From Carya illinoinensis (lineage: Eukaryota > Streptophyta > Magnoliopsida > Fagales > Juglandaceae), in the NCBI RefSeq assembly GCF_018687715.1, contig NC_056753.1:13947001-14011000 (forward strand): a stretch of 64,000 bases of DNA. Reading direction: 5' to 3'. The position numbers and the translations under genes are program-made. Under the pieces are notes generated by a model, which was not told where the DNA came from, ran no database searches, and saw nothing but the letters and a program-made list of their open reading frames with translations. Positions 11,436 through 22,001 of this stretch are shown here, in pieces. The number at the start of each line of letters is the position of its first letter. Positions within the stretch are counted from its first letter, which is position 1.

Positions 11436-13031
11436 TTACATGTTTTTGAACCCATCATGTGTTACCCTCCTATCATACTGCCACGGCCTCCCCAACAAAA
11501 TATGGCCAGCATGCATAGGCACAACATCACAAAGTACCTTATCCTGATACCTCCCAATTGAAAAAGGAACTAACACTTGTCTATCCACCCTAACTTCCCC
11601 ACAATCATTCAACCACTGCAATTTGTATGGTCGAGAGTGTTTTAAGGTTGGTAAATTCAATTTCTCAACCAAGGTAGTGCTAGCCACATTAGTACAACTC
11701 CCCCCATCAATGATCATACTACATATTTTGCTGTTGACGTGACATCTAGTATGGAAAATGTTCTCTCTCTGTTGCTCGGCATCATCTACCTTAATGTGTG
11801 TGTTGAGAGCACGCCTAGCAACAAGAGACCCACTTACAGCGTATATCACTCCTTCGTCATCACTAGCATCAACCAACTCGGGCACTCCATCACGATCATC
11901 CTCACTCTCAGTCATCACCTCCCCATTGTCACGCATAATCATCACTCGCCTATTTGGACATTGAGAATCAATGTGCCCGGAACCCAAACACTTAAAACAT
12001 TTAATATCTCTATTCCTTGAAGGTTGAGATTCTACCTTGGCTTTGCTGCTAGGTCCCTCATCTTTGCCCTTAGGTGGTTCGATCTTTCTCTTTGCTTCAG
12101 CAGGATCATTCCTATCCCACTTTGATTTCCAAGTAGTGCTAGAAACCGAAGTGTACCTTACTGTCCCTTTTCTCTTTAATTGCCTCTCCACCCTCATAGC
12201 CATGTGCACCATGTCCTTTATCTCCACATAATATTGCAATTCAACCACATTGGCTATATCTCTATTCAAACCACTCAAAAATCTAGCCATGGTGGCCTCC
12301 TGGTCCTCCTCTACATTAGCCCGAATCATAGCCACCTCCATACCCTTATGGTAATCCTCCACACTCCTAGACCCCTGCATAAGATTTTGGAGCTTTTGAT
12401 AAAGGTTCCTATAGTAGTGACTAGGTACAAATCTCCGCCTCATGAGAGCTTTCAACTCTCCCCATGTCTCTATAGGCCTCTCATGGTTCCTCCTCCTAGT
12501 GGTCACTAATTGATCCCACCAAATAATAGCATAATCAGTGAATTCAATTACTGCCAACTTTACTTTCTTCTCCTCAGAGTAATTATGACAATCAAATACC
12601 AAATCTATTTTTTTCTCCCACTCTAGGTAAACCTCTGGGTCAGTTCTACCTTGGAAAGATGGTATTGTCATTTTGATGTTCCCTAAGTCTCTATCAACAC
12701 CATGCCGACCCCCTAGGTTCCCCTCAAATCCTCTTTCACGCCTAACTCCTCTATGTCTACCCAACCCAATTTCAGATGTTAGGTCTTCCTCATCCTCATC
12801 ATCTCCTTCATTCTCATATGCATTTTCAACCCTAGGCTCACGTCGCCTCCGATTTCTCCCACCTTGCAAATTTCTAATCTCTGCTTGTTGTTGATTCATC
12901 CTATCCTCCATTTGTCCGAATAGCATGTTCATCCACTCAAATTGTTGTTGCATGGCTTGCAACACAAATGAGTTATCTGCTATCCCCTTGGGTGATGAGC
13001 CACTGCGGTGAGACATTGTAATGTGCAGCAA
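11436..13031 (-). CDS. gag: C1 Gag-protease
   Basis: 531 codons, open throughout. An N-terminal coiled-coil-like region ([20 protein letters not shown]) and an acidic stretch precede the retrotransposon capsid domain (residues ~120-290, from [19 protein letters not shown]). A CCHC zinc knuckle ([14 protein letters not shown], residues ~345-358) follows, and an aspartic protease with [13 protein letters not shown] at ~440, the DGG form usual for this clade. It ends at a TAA just after HDGFKNM where C2 reads Tyr. Gag packages RNA; protease matures the polyprotein. The Met at 13031 is 5 codons upstream of the MSHRSG start, which may be the true one. Confidence 0.9.
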   Translation of the reverse strand: MLHITMSHRSGSSPKGIADNSFVLQAMQQQFEWMNMLFGQMEDRMNQQQAEIRNLQGGRNRRRREPRVENAYENEGDDEDEEDLTSEIGLGRHRGVRRERGFEGNLGGRHGVDRDLGNIKMTIPSFQGRTDPEVYLEWEKKIDLVFDCHNYSEEKKVKLAVIEFTDYAIIWWDQLVTTRRRNHERPIETWGELKALMRRRFVPSHYYRNLYQKLQNLMQGSRSVEDYHKGMEVAMIRANVEEDQEATMARFLSGLNRDIANVVELQYYVEIKDMVHMAMRVERQLKRKGTVRYTSVSSTTWKSKWDRNDPAEAKRKIEPPKGKDEGPSSKAKVESQPSRNRDIKCFKCLGSGHIDSQCPNRRVMIMRDNGEVMTESEDDRDGVPELVDASDDEGVIYAVSGSLVARRALNTHIKVDDAEQQRENIFHTRCHVNSKICSMIIDGGSCTNVASTTLVEKLNLPTLKHSRPYKLQWLNDCGEVRVDRQVLVPFSIGRYQDKVLCDVVPMHAGHILLGRPWQYDRRVTHDGFKNM

Positions 13032-13778
13032 AAAAAAAATGTTAGCAGAAAAAGAAAGGACCTCGCACGCTCCCTTACGTGTTTACACTCAAATGATGGC
13101 ACTCCACTCGTGTTTCACTCTGAATTGGCTTTTTTTTTTCTGATAATAATCTCACACTCTCTTGCCTTTTACATCGAGTTTTCCCACTCAAGTTCTTTCA
13201 GAACTAATTGAACTCAATCAAGACAAAGCAACCTTGTTTAATCCCAACTAGCAATTAGATCCAAGAAACAAGAACAAGAGAAACACGGAAGGAAAGAAAC
13301 GACATGAGAATCGTGAAAAATATACGAATGGAAGAGTGACTGTAACACAAGATACCAACTATAATGAAGGATGCACAACCCCTATGATGAAAGGCTCAAG
13401 AAAAAAATTTTGGATTTTTCTACACTTTTTTTTTTTTCGGACGATTTTTTTTTTCTTTTCCTTTCTTTTCTTTTCTTTTCTTTTCTTTTCTTTTCTCAAC
13501 AATTCATCCACAAACAGAAATATTCAATTGGGATAATCAAACAATTGAATTCAAACACATAAAAATTTACAAGGAAATAGATGGGAATCAATGAAACCAT
13601 AGAAATTTCAATCCTAAATGGTGCAAATTTTCGCAGCCCTAGGAAAAACGAATTTCTGCACCTCTTTTTTTTTTTTTTTTTTTTTTTGAACCTTTGAACA
13701 ATGAAGCTCTAGAATTAAAGATGCAATAAACAACAGATTGAATTAGACCCGAATGGAAACCTTGCTCTGAATACTAAA
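13032..13778 (-). other. C1 leader with (AAAAG)n tract and tRNA-Met primer site
   Basis: This noncoding stretch lies between the 5' LTR stub and gag. The primer site (13761-13778) reads TTTAGTATTCAGAGCAAG in sense, a decayed form of the TGGTATCAGAGC tRNA-iMet complement. A pentanucleotide run (AAAAG on sense, about 13449-13496) and poly-T/poly-A tracts (13663-13687, 13425-13450) follow. The same layout of primer site, AAAAG run and gag start recurs in nearly every related element here. Confidence 0.8.
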
Positions 13779-13807
13779 TCATATGAACCCGTGGGAAGAG
13801 AATCCCC

Positions 13808-13863
13808 TGAACTCAAGTTAGAAGCTCAAATATTGTCAAATGGGAGCCTTAGGGGTTTGTGAC
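13808..13863. repeat. S195 fragment between elements C1 and N1
   Basis: A 56-bp piece starting CTGAACTCAAGTTAG and ending GGGGTTTGTGAC corresponds to positions around 6073-6128 of unit 2. It is all that is left of the array between C1 and N1. Compared with an intact unit, about 450 bp is missing on the C1 side and about 140 bp on the N1 side, so deletions accompanied or followed these insertions. Confidence 0.85.
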
Positions 13864-14665
13864 TGATGGGCCCCAAGGTGGACCAAGTCTTAAGGATCAA
13901 TTACAAGATTATGAGCCACAAAGATCAAGGGAGCAATACAAGAATTAGTGCAATCCAATTGGGATCAAGCTAGCAAGAGCCCAACACTCATGATGGGCTT
14001 GAAAGAAGGAGAACCAGTTTTGATCCACTTGATCCAAGCTATGGAAGACACGACTTGGGCTTATTGTTATTAAACGCCATGGACTTATTGATTTCATTAA
14101 AAGGGCTTATTTTATTAGTCAAATGAATTAATCAAGAATAATTGGGCTTGGGGGATGTCCAGCCCACACGTCTTATTTCTAATGAAATAGGGTTTGGGGA
14201 GGGCCTTGTATTTTGGCCAAGGGTTTATTTGGAAAGTTATAATTTTATGTCTTACTAGGGTTTCAGAAGTTACTGTAGCGCAGAGTATGGCACTGTTCAC
14301 GCTACAGTACTCGAGGCATTGTTTACTTAGGGTTTTTGGGGATTGTCTATTTAAACCAATTGTAACGTCATTTGAGAGGCAGACTATATGGAATTGTCAT
14401 TGAGAGTTGAGTTATCTCCTCTTGTTTTTCTTGAACTTCTGAACTTATCAAAGGTAAATCGAAACCTTGTGGCGTTCTTCCTTTGTAATCTAGGTTCTTG
14501 AGACAGGTTCTTCAATGGGCCTAGATTTTGATATAATCTAGGTTCTTTGAATGAGTTCTCATCGGGTCTAGATTCTCCATCCATATACCTGAGTTTGGCT
14601 TTCTTGGGGTTGTTTTTCCAATATTGTTGTTGGATCTCAAAGCAAGTCTATTGGGGTTCACATCA
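13864..14665 (+). repeat. 5' LTR of N1 (802 bp)
   Basis: Runs from TGATGGGCCCCAAGG to GGGGTTCACATCA. It contains the inverted half-sites TACTGTAGCG/CGCTACAGTA (14271-14309) and a TATTTAAA TATA-like box at 14348-14355, about 485 bp in. Compared with the rejoined 3' LTR it shows roughly ten differences in the first 200 bp, so N1 is older than N2 or N3. Confidence 0.92.
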
Positions 14666-15531
14666 TTTGGTAATCAGAGCAAGGTTTCCAATCAGGTGTA
14701 ATTCTATCTTTTATCTATTGCATCTTTAATTCTAGGTTTTAATTGTTCTAGGGTTGCAAAAAAAAAAAAAAGTACAGAAATTCGTTTTTCCTAGGGCTGC
14801 CAGATTACTCTATCATTTTGGTTTCATGTTTATCAACATTAGGTGGCTAAATTGCTTGTTTATGGGCTGCCAAAATTTGCAGCATCTGTAGGGTTGGAAA
14901 TTTCTGGATTTCTTGCATCTTTAAGTTTGTCAATTCCTTGGAGTGTCATTTCATTAGTTCTCTTCTATTTCCTTGCCAATTTTTATATGTTTGAATTCAA
15001 TTGTTTGATTGTTACAATTGAATATTGCTGTTTTTGATTGAAATAGTGAGAAAAGAAAGGAAAAGAAAAGAAAGGAAAAGAAAAGAAAAGAAAGGAAAAG
15101 AAAAGAAAAGAAATGAAAAAAATCGAAAAAAAAATCCGAATTTTTATTTTATTTCAAAGGGGCTGCATATATCATTATAGTTGGTATATTGTCTTGTGAT
15201 TACGCTTTCCCTTATATCATTTCCTTGAGTCTTGTGTCATTTTATTCTTTCAGTGTTTTCTCTTGTTCTTGTTTCTTGGACCTAATTACTAGTTGGAATA
15301 AGACAAGGTTGTATTATCTTGATTTAGTTCAATTAGTTCTGAAAGAACTTGAGTGGGAAAACTCTTGAGGTAAAAGGCAAGAGAGTGTGAGATCATTATC
15401 GGAAAAAAACCAATTAAGTGTGAAACACGAGTGGAGTGCCATTATTTGAGTGTAAACACGTAAGATAGAGAGTGTGAGGTCTTTTTCCACTAACATTCTT
15501 TTTTGTGCAGCACATACAATGACTCATTAAA
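14666..15531 (+). other. N1 primer site and leader with (AAAAG)n tract
   Basis: TTTGGTAATCAGAGCAAGG begins directly after the LTR (primer site from 14668), a tRNA-iMet complement with one inserted base. The leader contains an A run (14757-14772) and a purine run of AAAAG/GAAAAG units (about 15054-15116). The last ~170 bp (AGGTAAAAGGCAAGAGAGTGTG...) are conserved up to the gag start in all related elements. No gene is seen here. Confidence 0.8.
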
Positions 15532-16230
15532 GTGACTCATAACCAAAGGGGATGTCAAATAATTCAGTTGTGCTGCAAGCCATGGTTGAACATGGTGTTG
15601 GGAGAAGTAAGGGATAGGATGGATCAACGAGGTGCAGTGATTAGAAATCTACAAAGTGGGAAAGATAGGAGGAGACATGAGCCTAGTATTGAGAATAGGT
15701 ACGATAAGAATGAAGAGTATGGCGAGTCTCTTGTTGTTAGGCGTGCTCCCAATACAGAATTTAAGATGGATGATATAGAGCAACAAAGAGAGAACATTTT
15801 TCATACTAGATGCCACATTAACAACAAGGTATGTAGTATGATAATTGATGGGGGAAGTTGTACTAATGTTGCTAGCACTACTTTAGTTGAGAAATTGAAT
15901 TTACCTACCTTGAAACACCCTAGACCATACAAGTTGCAGTGGTTGAATGATTGTGGGGAGGTTAGGGTAAATAAGCAAGTGCTAGTTTCTTTTTCAATTG
16001 GGAAGTACAAGGATGAGGTGCTTTGTGATATAGTGCCCATGCATGCTGGCCATATTTTGTTGGGGAGGCCGTGGCAGTGTGATAGGAGAGTGATCGATGA
16101 TGGGTTTAGGAACATGTACAGTTTTGAAAATGATGGAAAAATAATCAAACTTGCTCCTTTAACTCCAACACATGTCCATGAGGACCAACTCAAGTTGAAA
16201 AGTGAGGCTGATCGAAAAAAAAAAGAGTAA
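15532..16230 (+). pseudogene. N1 gag-remnant/protease frame
   Basis: 232 codons. After an out-of-frame start (a ~17-bp loss near 15585 compared with N2 moves the usual start out of frame), the gag coiled-coil remnant (NMVLGEVRDRMDQRGAVIRNLQSG) joins directly to pre-protease (EEYGESLVVRRAPNTEFKMDDIEQQREN). The protease follows with [13 protein letters not shown]. The capsid and zinc knuckle present in C1/C2 are missing. It ends in an A run (16216-16226) whose length change shifts the frame into the K/E linker. Confidence 0.82.
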
Positions 16231-17199
16231 AAGTGAGGTTGAGGAAGAAAGAAATAGTGAAACCTCAAGAAAAAGAAAGAATCAGTTGAAAAACAATTGT
16301 GAGGCTGAGAGTTCAAAAAAAGATGTTGAGAAAGGGATTGAAAGAAAGGAGAGTGTAAAGGAAAAAGAGAGTGAAAGAAATGAGGGTGAGGTTGAAACCA
16401 CAAGAAAAAAAAGAGAGTGAAAAGAAAGATGAGAGTGAAGAAAGTGAGAGAAAAATAAAGAGAGAAGTAAGTTTTTATGCTAAGGCAAATTTTAATACTA
16501 ACGGACTTAACAAATCTTTGCCTAGTTTTATTATCTCTTTGTTGCAGGGATATGAGGTCATGATTCCTAGCGGTGTGTTTAGTGGATTGCAACCAATTAG
16601 AGAGATAGAGCAATACATTGATCTTGTGCCAGGTGTGACAATCCCTAACCGACCTTTATTTGAAGAGCATAAGTCCTTGACGCACTTGAAGGGACAAGTT
16701 AAGTTGGATAGAATGCATGCCATGTGGGTTCAAATCATTGAGACCTTTCCTCATGTAATTCAGTACACATATGGTAAGAGAAATCTTGTATTTGAAGCAT
16801 TATCAAGAAGGTATGTCCTTGTCTTCATTTTGGATGCAAAGTTATTGAGATTTCAATATGATAAGAACTTGTTTGTTAATGATGATGACTTGGCTAGTGT
16901 GTATGGGGTACGTGAGAAAGCATCGTTTTCTCATTTATATAGACTAGATTGGTACTTGTTTAGAGAGAAAAGACTTTGTGTGCCTACTAGTCTTATGCGT
17001 GAGTTGCTTGTGCATGGATGTGGTCTGTTGAGAAATTTTGATATAAAGAGGACTTTAGACGTGTTGCATGACCATTGGTGGGAGTACTACTTGCCATTCA
17101 TTAAGTTTGCATATAGTTGGAGTGGTCACTTTGGTGTAAAGAAGAGTTTACATGTATTACATGTCAATACTAGACATGAGCCTAGTATTGAGATAGGAT
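16231..17199 (+). pseudogene. N1 linker, RNase H end and integrase zinc-finger remnant
   Basis: The charged linker (frameshifted again in the A run near 16405-16412) leads to the pre-RT box (SLPSFIISLLQGYEVMIPSG). The sequence then jumps from IPNRPLF to HKSLTHLKGQVKLDRMHAMW, so all of RT and most of RNase H are absent. The RNase H end, a spacer and an altered integrase finger (GLLRNFDIKRTLDVLHDHWWEYYLPFIKFAYSWS, then GHFGVKKSLHVLH) follow. At 17165-17199 a scrap of gag sequence (CATGAGCCTAGTATTGAG) precedes the switch into inverted sequence. Confidence 0.8.
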
Positions 17200-19148
17200 G
17201 AAAAATGTTCTCTCTTTGTTGCTCTATATCATCCATCTTAAATTCTGTATTGGGAGCACGCCTAACAACAAGAGACTCGCCATACTCTTCATTCTTATCG
17301 TACCTATTCTCAATACTAGGCTCATGTCTCCTCCTATCTTTCCCACTTTATAGATTTCTAATCACTGCACCTCGTTGATCCATCCTATCCCTTATCCCAA
17401 CACCATGTTCAACCGCTCAAATTGTTGTTGCATGGCTTGCAGCACAAATGAATTATTTGACATCCCCTTTGGTTATGAGCCACTTTAATGAGTCATTGTA
17501 TGTGCTGCACAAAAAAGAATGTTAGTGGAAAAAGACCTCACGCTCTCTATCTTACGTGTTTACACTCAAATAATGGCACTCCACTCGTGTTTCACACTTA
17601 ATTGGCTTTTTTTTTTTTTTTTTTCCGATAATGATCTCACACTCTCTTGCCTTTTACCTTAAGAGTTTTCCCACTCAAGTTCTTTCAGAACTAATTGAAC
17701 TAAATCAAGACAATACAACCTTGTCTTATTTCAACTAGTAATTAGGTCCAAGAAACAAGAACAAGAGAAAACACTGAAAGAATAAATGACACAAGACTCA
17801 AGGAAATGAAACAAGGGAAAGAGTAATCACAAGACAATATACCAACTATAATGATATATGCAGCCCCTTTAAAATAAAATAAAATTTCGGAATTTTTTTT
17901 TTTCGATTTTCTTTTCTTTTCTTTTCCTTTCCTTTCTTTTCTTTTCTTTTCCTTTTTTTTCTTACTATTTCAATCAAAAACAGCAATATTCAATTGTAAC
18001 AATCAAACAACTGAATTCAAACACATAAAAATTGGCAAGGAAATAGAAGAGAATCAATGAAACGACACTCCAAGGAATTGACAAACTTAAAGATGCAAGA
18101 AACTCCAGAAATTTCCAACCTATATATAGTGTAAATTTTGGCAGCCCTCAAACAATCAACTTAGCCAACCAATGTTGATAAACATGAAACCAAAATGATA
18201 GAGTAATCTGCCAGCCCTAGGAAAAACAAAATTCTGCACTTTTTTTTTTTTTGCAACCCTAGAATAATGAAACCCTAGAATTAAAGATGCAATAGATAAA
18301 AGATAGAATTACACCTGATTGGAAACCTTGCTCTGATTATCAAATGATGTGAACCCCAATAGACTAGCTTTGAGACCCAACAACAATACTGGAAAAACAA
18401 CCCCAAGAAAGCCAAACGCAGGTATATGGATGGAGAATCTAGACCCGATGAGAACTTGTTCAAAGAACCTAGATTATATCAAAATCTAGACCCAATGAAG
18501 AACCTGTCTCAAGAACTTAAATTATAAAGGAAGAACGCCACAAAGGTTTTGATTTACCTTTAATAAGTTCAGAAGTTTAAGAAGAACAAGAGGAGATAAC
18601 TCAACTCTCAATGACAATTCCATATAGTCTGCCTCTCAAATGAGGTTACAATTGGTTTAAATAGACAATCCCCAAAAAACCCTAAGTAAACAATGCCTCG
18701 GGTACTGTAGTGTGAACAGTGCCATACGCCGCGCTACAGTAACTTCTGAAACCCTAGTAAGACATAAAATTATAACTTTCCAAATAAACCCTTGGCCAAA
18801 ATACAAGGCCTTCCCCAAACCCTAGTTCATTAGAAATAAGACGTGTGGGCTGGACATCCCCCAAGCCCAATTATTCTTGATTAATTCATTTGACTAATAA
18901 AATAAGCCCTTTTAATGAAATCAATAAGTCCATGGCGTTCAATAACAATAAGCTCAAGTCGTGTCTTCCATAGCTTGGATCAAGTGGATCAAAACTGGTT
19001 CTCCTTCTTTTAAGCCCATCATGAGTGTTGGGCTCTTGCTAGCTTGATCCCAATTGGATTGCACCAATTCTTGTATTGCTCTCTTGGTCTTCGTGGCTCT
19101 TAATCTTGTAATTGATCCTTAAGACTTGGTCCGCCTTAGGGCCCATCA
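17200..19148 (-). repeat. Inverted copy 1 of N1 gag start, leader and LTR
   Basis: From 17200 the sequence is the reverse complement of the element's own 5' part: gag start (to the region of 17461), leader with a T-rich CTTTT run (about 17910-17955), primer site (about 18325-18343) and a complete 804-bp LTR (18345-19148, TGATGTG...GCCCATCA). Together with 13864-15800 it makes an inverted repeat with arms of about 1.9 kb around a ~1.4 kb loop. The LTR end at 19148 is joined directly to internal coding sequence (CTCATGTAATTC), not to flanking DNA. Confidence 0.9.
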
Positions 19149-19599
19149 CTCATGTAATTCAGTACACAATGGTAAGAGAAATCTTGTATTTGAAGCATTT
19201 TCAAGAAGGTATGTCCTTGTCTTCATTTTGGATGCAAAGTTATTGAGATTTGAATATGATAAGAACTTGTTTGTTAATGATGATGGATTGGCTAGTGTGT
19301 ATGGAGTACGTGAGAAAGCATCATTTTCTCATTTATATAGACTAGATTGGTACTTGTTTAGGGAGAAAAGACTTTGTGTGCCTACTAGTCTTATGCGTGA
19401 GTTGCTTGTGCATGGATGTGGTCTGTTGAGAAATTTTGATATAAAGAGGACTTTAGACGTGTTGCATGACCATTGGTGGGAGTACTACTTGCCATTCATT
19501 AAGTTTGCATATAGTTGGAGTGGTCACTTTGGTGTAAAGAAGAGTTTACATGTATTACATGTCAATACTAGACATGAGCCTAGTATTGAGATAGGATGA
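19149..19599 (+). pseudogene. Duplicated RNase H/integrase remnant of N1, copy 2
   Basis: Repeats 16753-17199 with about ten scattered differences: GKRNLVFEAFSRRY, the spacer LLRFEYDKNLFVNDDGLASVYG, and the altered finger with HWWEYYLPFIKFAYSWS. An open frame enters from the inverted LTR (Met at 19126), so 157 codons read through the LTR/internal junction; this looks accidental. It ends with the same gag scrap and the same inversion point as copy 1. Confidence 0.82.
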
Positions 19600-21547
19600 A
19601 AAATGTTCTCTCTTTGTTGCTCTATATCATCCATCTTAAATTCTGTATTGGGAGCACGCCTAACAACAAGAGACTCGCCATACTCTTCATTCTTATCGTA
19701 CCTATTCTCAATACTAGGCTCATGTCTCCTCCTATCTTTCCCACTTTATAGATTTCTAATCACTGCACCTCGTTGATCCATCCTATCCCTTATCCCAACA
19801 CCATGTTCAACCGCTCAAATTGTTGTTGCATGGCTTGCAGCACAAATGAATTATTTGACATCCCCTTTGGTTATGAGCCACTTTAATGAGTCATTGTATG
19901 TGCTGCACAAAAAAGAATGTTAGTGGAAAAAGACCTCACGCTCTCTATCTTACGTGTTTACACTCAAATAATGGCACTCCACTCGTGTTTCACACTTAAT
20001 TGGCTTTTTTTTTTTTTTTTTTTCCGATAATGATCTCACACTCTCTTGCCTTTTACCTTAAGAGTTTTCCCACTCAAGTTCTTTCAGAACTAATTGAACT
20101 AAATCAAGACAATACAACCTTGTCTTATTTCAACTAGTAATTAGGTCCAAGAAACAAGAACAAGAGAAAACACTGAAAGAATAAATGACACAAGACTCAA
20201 GGAAATGAAACAAGGGAAAGAGTAATCACAAGACAATATACCAACTATAATGATATATGCAGCCCCTTTAAAATAAAATAAAATTTCGGAATTTTTTTTT
20301 TTCGATTTTCTTTTCTTTTCTTTTCCTTTCCTTTCTTTTCTTTTCTTTTCCTTTTTTTTCTTACTATTTCAATCAAAAACAGCAATATTCAATTGTAACA
20401 ATCAAACAACTGAATTCAAACACATAAAAATTGGCAAGGAAATAGAAGAGAATCAATGAAACGACACTCCAAGGAATTGACAAACTTAAAGATGCAAGAA
20501 ACTCCAGAAATTTCCAACCTATATATAGTGTAAATTTTGGCAGCCCTCAAACAATCAACTTAGCCAACCAATGTTGATAAACATGAAACCAAAATGATAG
20601 AGTAATCTGCCAGCCCTAGGAAAAACAAAATTCTGCACTTTTTTTTTTTTTGCAACCCTAGAATAATGAAACCCTAGAATTAAAGATGCAATAGATAAAA
20701 GATAGAATTACACCTGATTGGAAACCTTGCTCTGATTATCAAATGATGTGAACCCCAATAGACTAGCTTTGAGACCCAACAACAATACTGGAAAAACAAC
20801 CCCAAGAAAGCCAAACGCAGGTATATGGATGGAGAATCTAGACCCGATGAGAACTTGTTCAAAGAACCTAGATTATATCAAAATCTAGACCCAATGAAGA
20901 ACCTGTCTCAAGAACTTAAATTATAAAGGAAGAACGCCACAAAGGTTTTGATTTACCTTTAATAAGTTCAGAAGTTTAAGAAGAACAAGAGGAGATAACT
21001 CAACTCTCAATGACAATTCCATATAGTCTGCCTCTCAAATGAGGTTACAATTGGTTTAAATAGACAATCCCCAAAAAACCCTAAGTAAACAATGCCTCGG
21101 GTACTGTAGTGTGAACAGTGCCATACGCCGCGCTACAGTAACTTCTGAAACCCTAGTAAGACATAAAATTATAACTTTCCAAATAAACCCTTGGCCAAAA
21201 TACAAGGCCTTCCCCAAACCCTAGTTCATTAGAAATAAGACGTGTGGGCTGGACATCCCCCAAGCCCAATTATTCTTGATTAATTCATTTGACTAATAAA
21301 ATAAGCCCTTTTAATGAAATCAATAAGTCCATGGCGTTCAATAACAATAAGCTCAAGTCGTGTCTTCCATAGCTTGGATCAAGTGGATCAAAACTGGTTC
21401 TCCTTCTTTTAAGCCCATCATGAGTGTTGGGCTCTTGCTAGCTTGATCCCAATTGGATTGCACCAATTCTTGTATTGCTCTCTTGGTCTTCGTGGCTCTT
21501 AATCTTGTAATTGATCCTTAAGACTTGGTCCGCCTTAGGGCCCATCA
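19600..21547 (-). repeat. Inverted copy 2 of N1 gag start, leader and LTR
   Basis: Nearly identical to 17200-19148 at an offset of 2,398-2,399 bp. The only difference I found is the T-run length (18 at 17627, 19 at 20025). The LTR is 20744-21547. Its end is again fused to CTCATGTAATTC. The near identity indicates a very recent tandem duplication, or a duplication introduced by assembly. Confidence 0.9.
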
Positions 21548-22001
21548 CTCATGTAATTCAGTACACAATGGTAAGAGAAATCTTGTATTTGAAGCATTTT
21601 CAAGAAGGTATGTCCTTGTCTTCATTTTGGATGCAAAGTTATTGAGATTTGAATATGATAAGAACTTGTTTGTTAATGATGATGGATTGGCTAGTGTGTA
21701 TGGAGTACGTGAGAAAGCATCATTTTCTCATTTATATAGACTAGATTGGTACTTGTTTAGGGAGAAAAGACTTTGTGTGCCTGCTAGTCTTATGCGTGAG
21801 TTGCTTGTGCATGGATGTGGTCTGTTGGGTCACTTTGGTATAAAGAATATTTTCGGCATATTGCATGAACATTGGTGGGAGTATTGTTTCCCATTCATTG
21901 AGATCGCATATAATTGGAGTGATCATTTTGGTGTAAGGAAGACTTTAGATGTGTTTCATGAAAGTTTGTGGGAGTATCATTTTCCATTTATTGAATTGTT
22001 A
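21548..22001 (+). pseudogene. N1 RNase H/integrase remnant, copy 3, left of the solo LTR
   Basis: Matches 19149-19432 with one substitution (ACT to GCT near 21781), then diverges at GGTCTGTTG into a different version of the altered finger: GHFGIKNIFGILHEHWWEYCFPFIEIAYNWS, then DHFGVRKTLDVFHESLWEYHFPFIELL. These are the 93-bp modules described for N2. The frame is interrupted at 22002 by the solo LTR and resumes at 22760. Confidence 0.82.

Larger units (their letters stand above)
7575..13807 (-). mobile_element. C1: CRM-like Ty3/gypsy chromovirus, near full length, 5' LTR lost
   Basis: Minus-strand element of about 6.2 kb. From right to left: a ~29-bp stub of the 5' LTR (13779-13807), primer site (13761-13778), leader with an (AAAAG)n tract, gag-protease, K/E/S-rich linker, reverse transcriptase, RNase H, integrase, and 3' LTR (7575-8370). 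The pol frame ends inside the 3' LTR, a trait of CRM-type chromoviruses. The 5' LTR stub ends at a microhomology (CCC plus TGAAC) with the S195 repeat, so most of that LTR was removed by illegitimate recombination. No target duplication can therefore be tested. Coding defects: one nonsense codon, a 7-bp deletion before RT, and a nonsense codon plus 8-bp deletion after the protease. Confidence 0.93.

Noticed and set aside
13371..13562. Phe/Leu-rich open frames over the CTTTT and poly-T runs (also near 26431-26799, 29902-30159 and 57125-57414)
   Set aside because: They are compositional artefacts of pentanucleotide and pyrimidine tracts, antisense to gag leaders or to the K/E linker.
7575..13807. 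C1 and C2 as a potentially active autonomous pair
   Set aside because: Each has at least three frame-breaking lesions in gag-pol and a truncated 5' LTR, so neither copy here can encode the full machinery.
14666..14684. Primer-binding sites as tRNA genes
   Set aside because: Only the ~13-18 bp tRNA 3' complement is present; there is no cloverleaf or internal promoter.
13864..19148. N1 as a foldback DNA transposon with terminal inverted repeats
   Set aside because: The inverted arms are complete LTRs with primer sites and leaders, a matching direct 3' LTR exists at 23125-32799, and no transposase is present.
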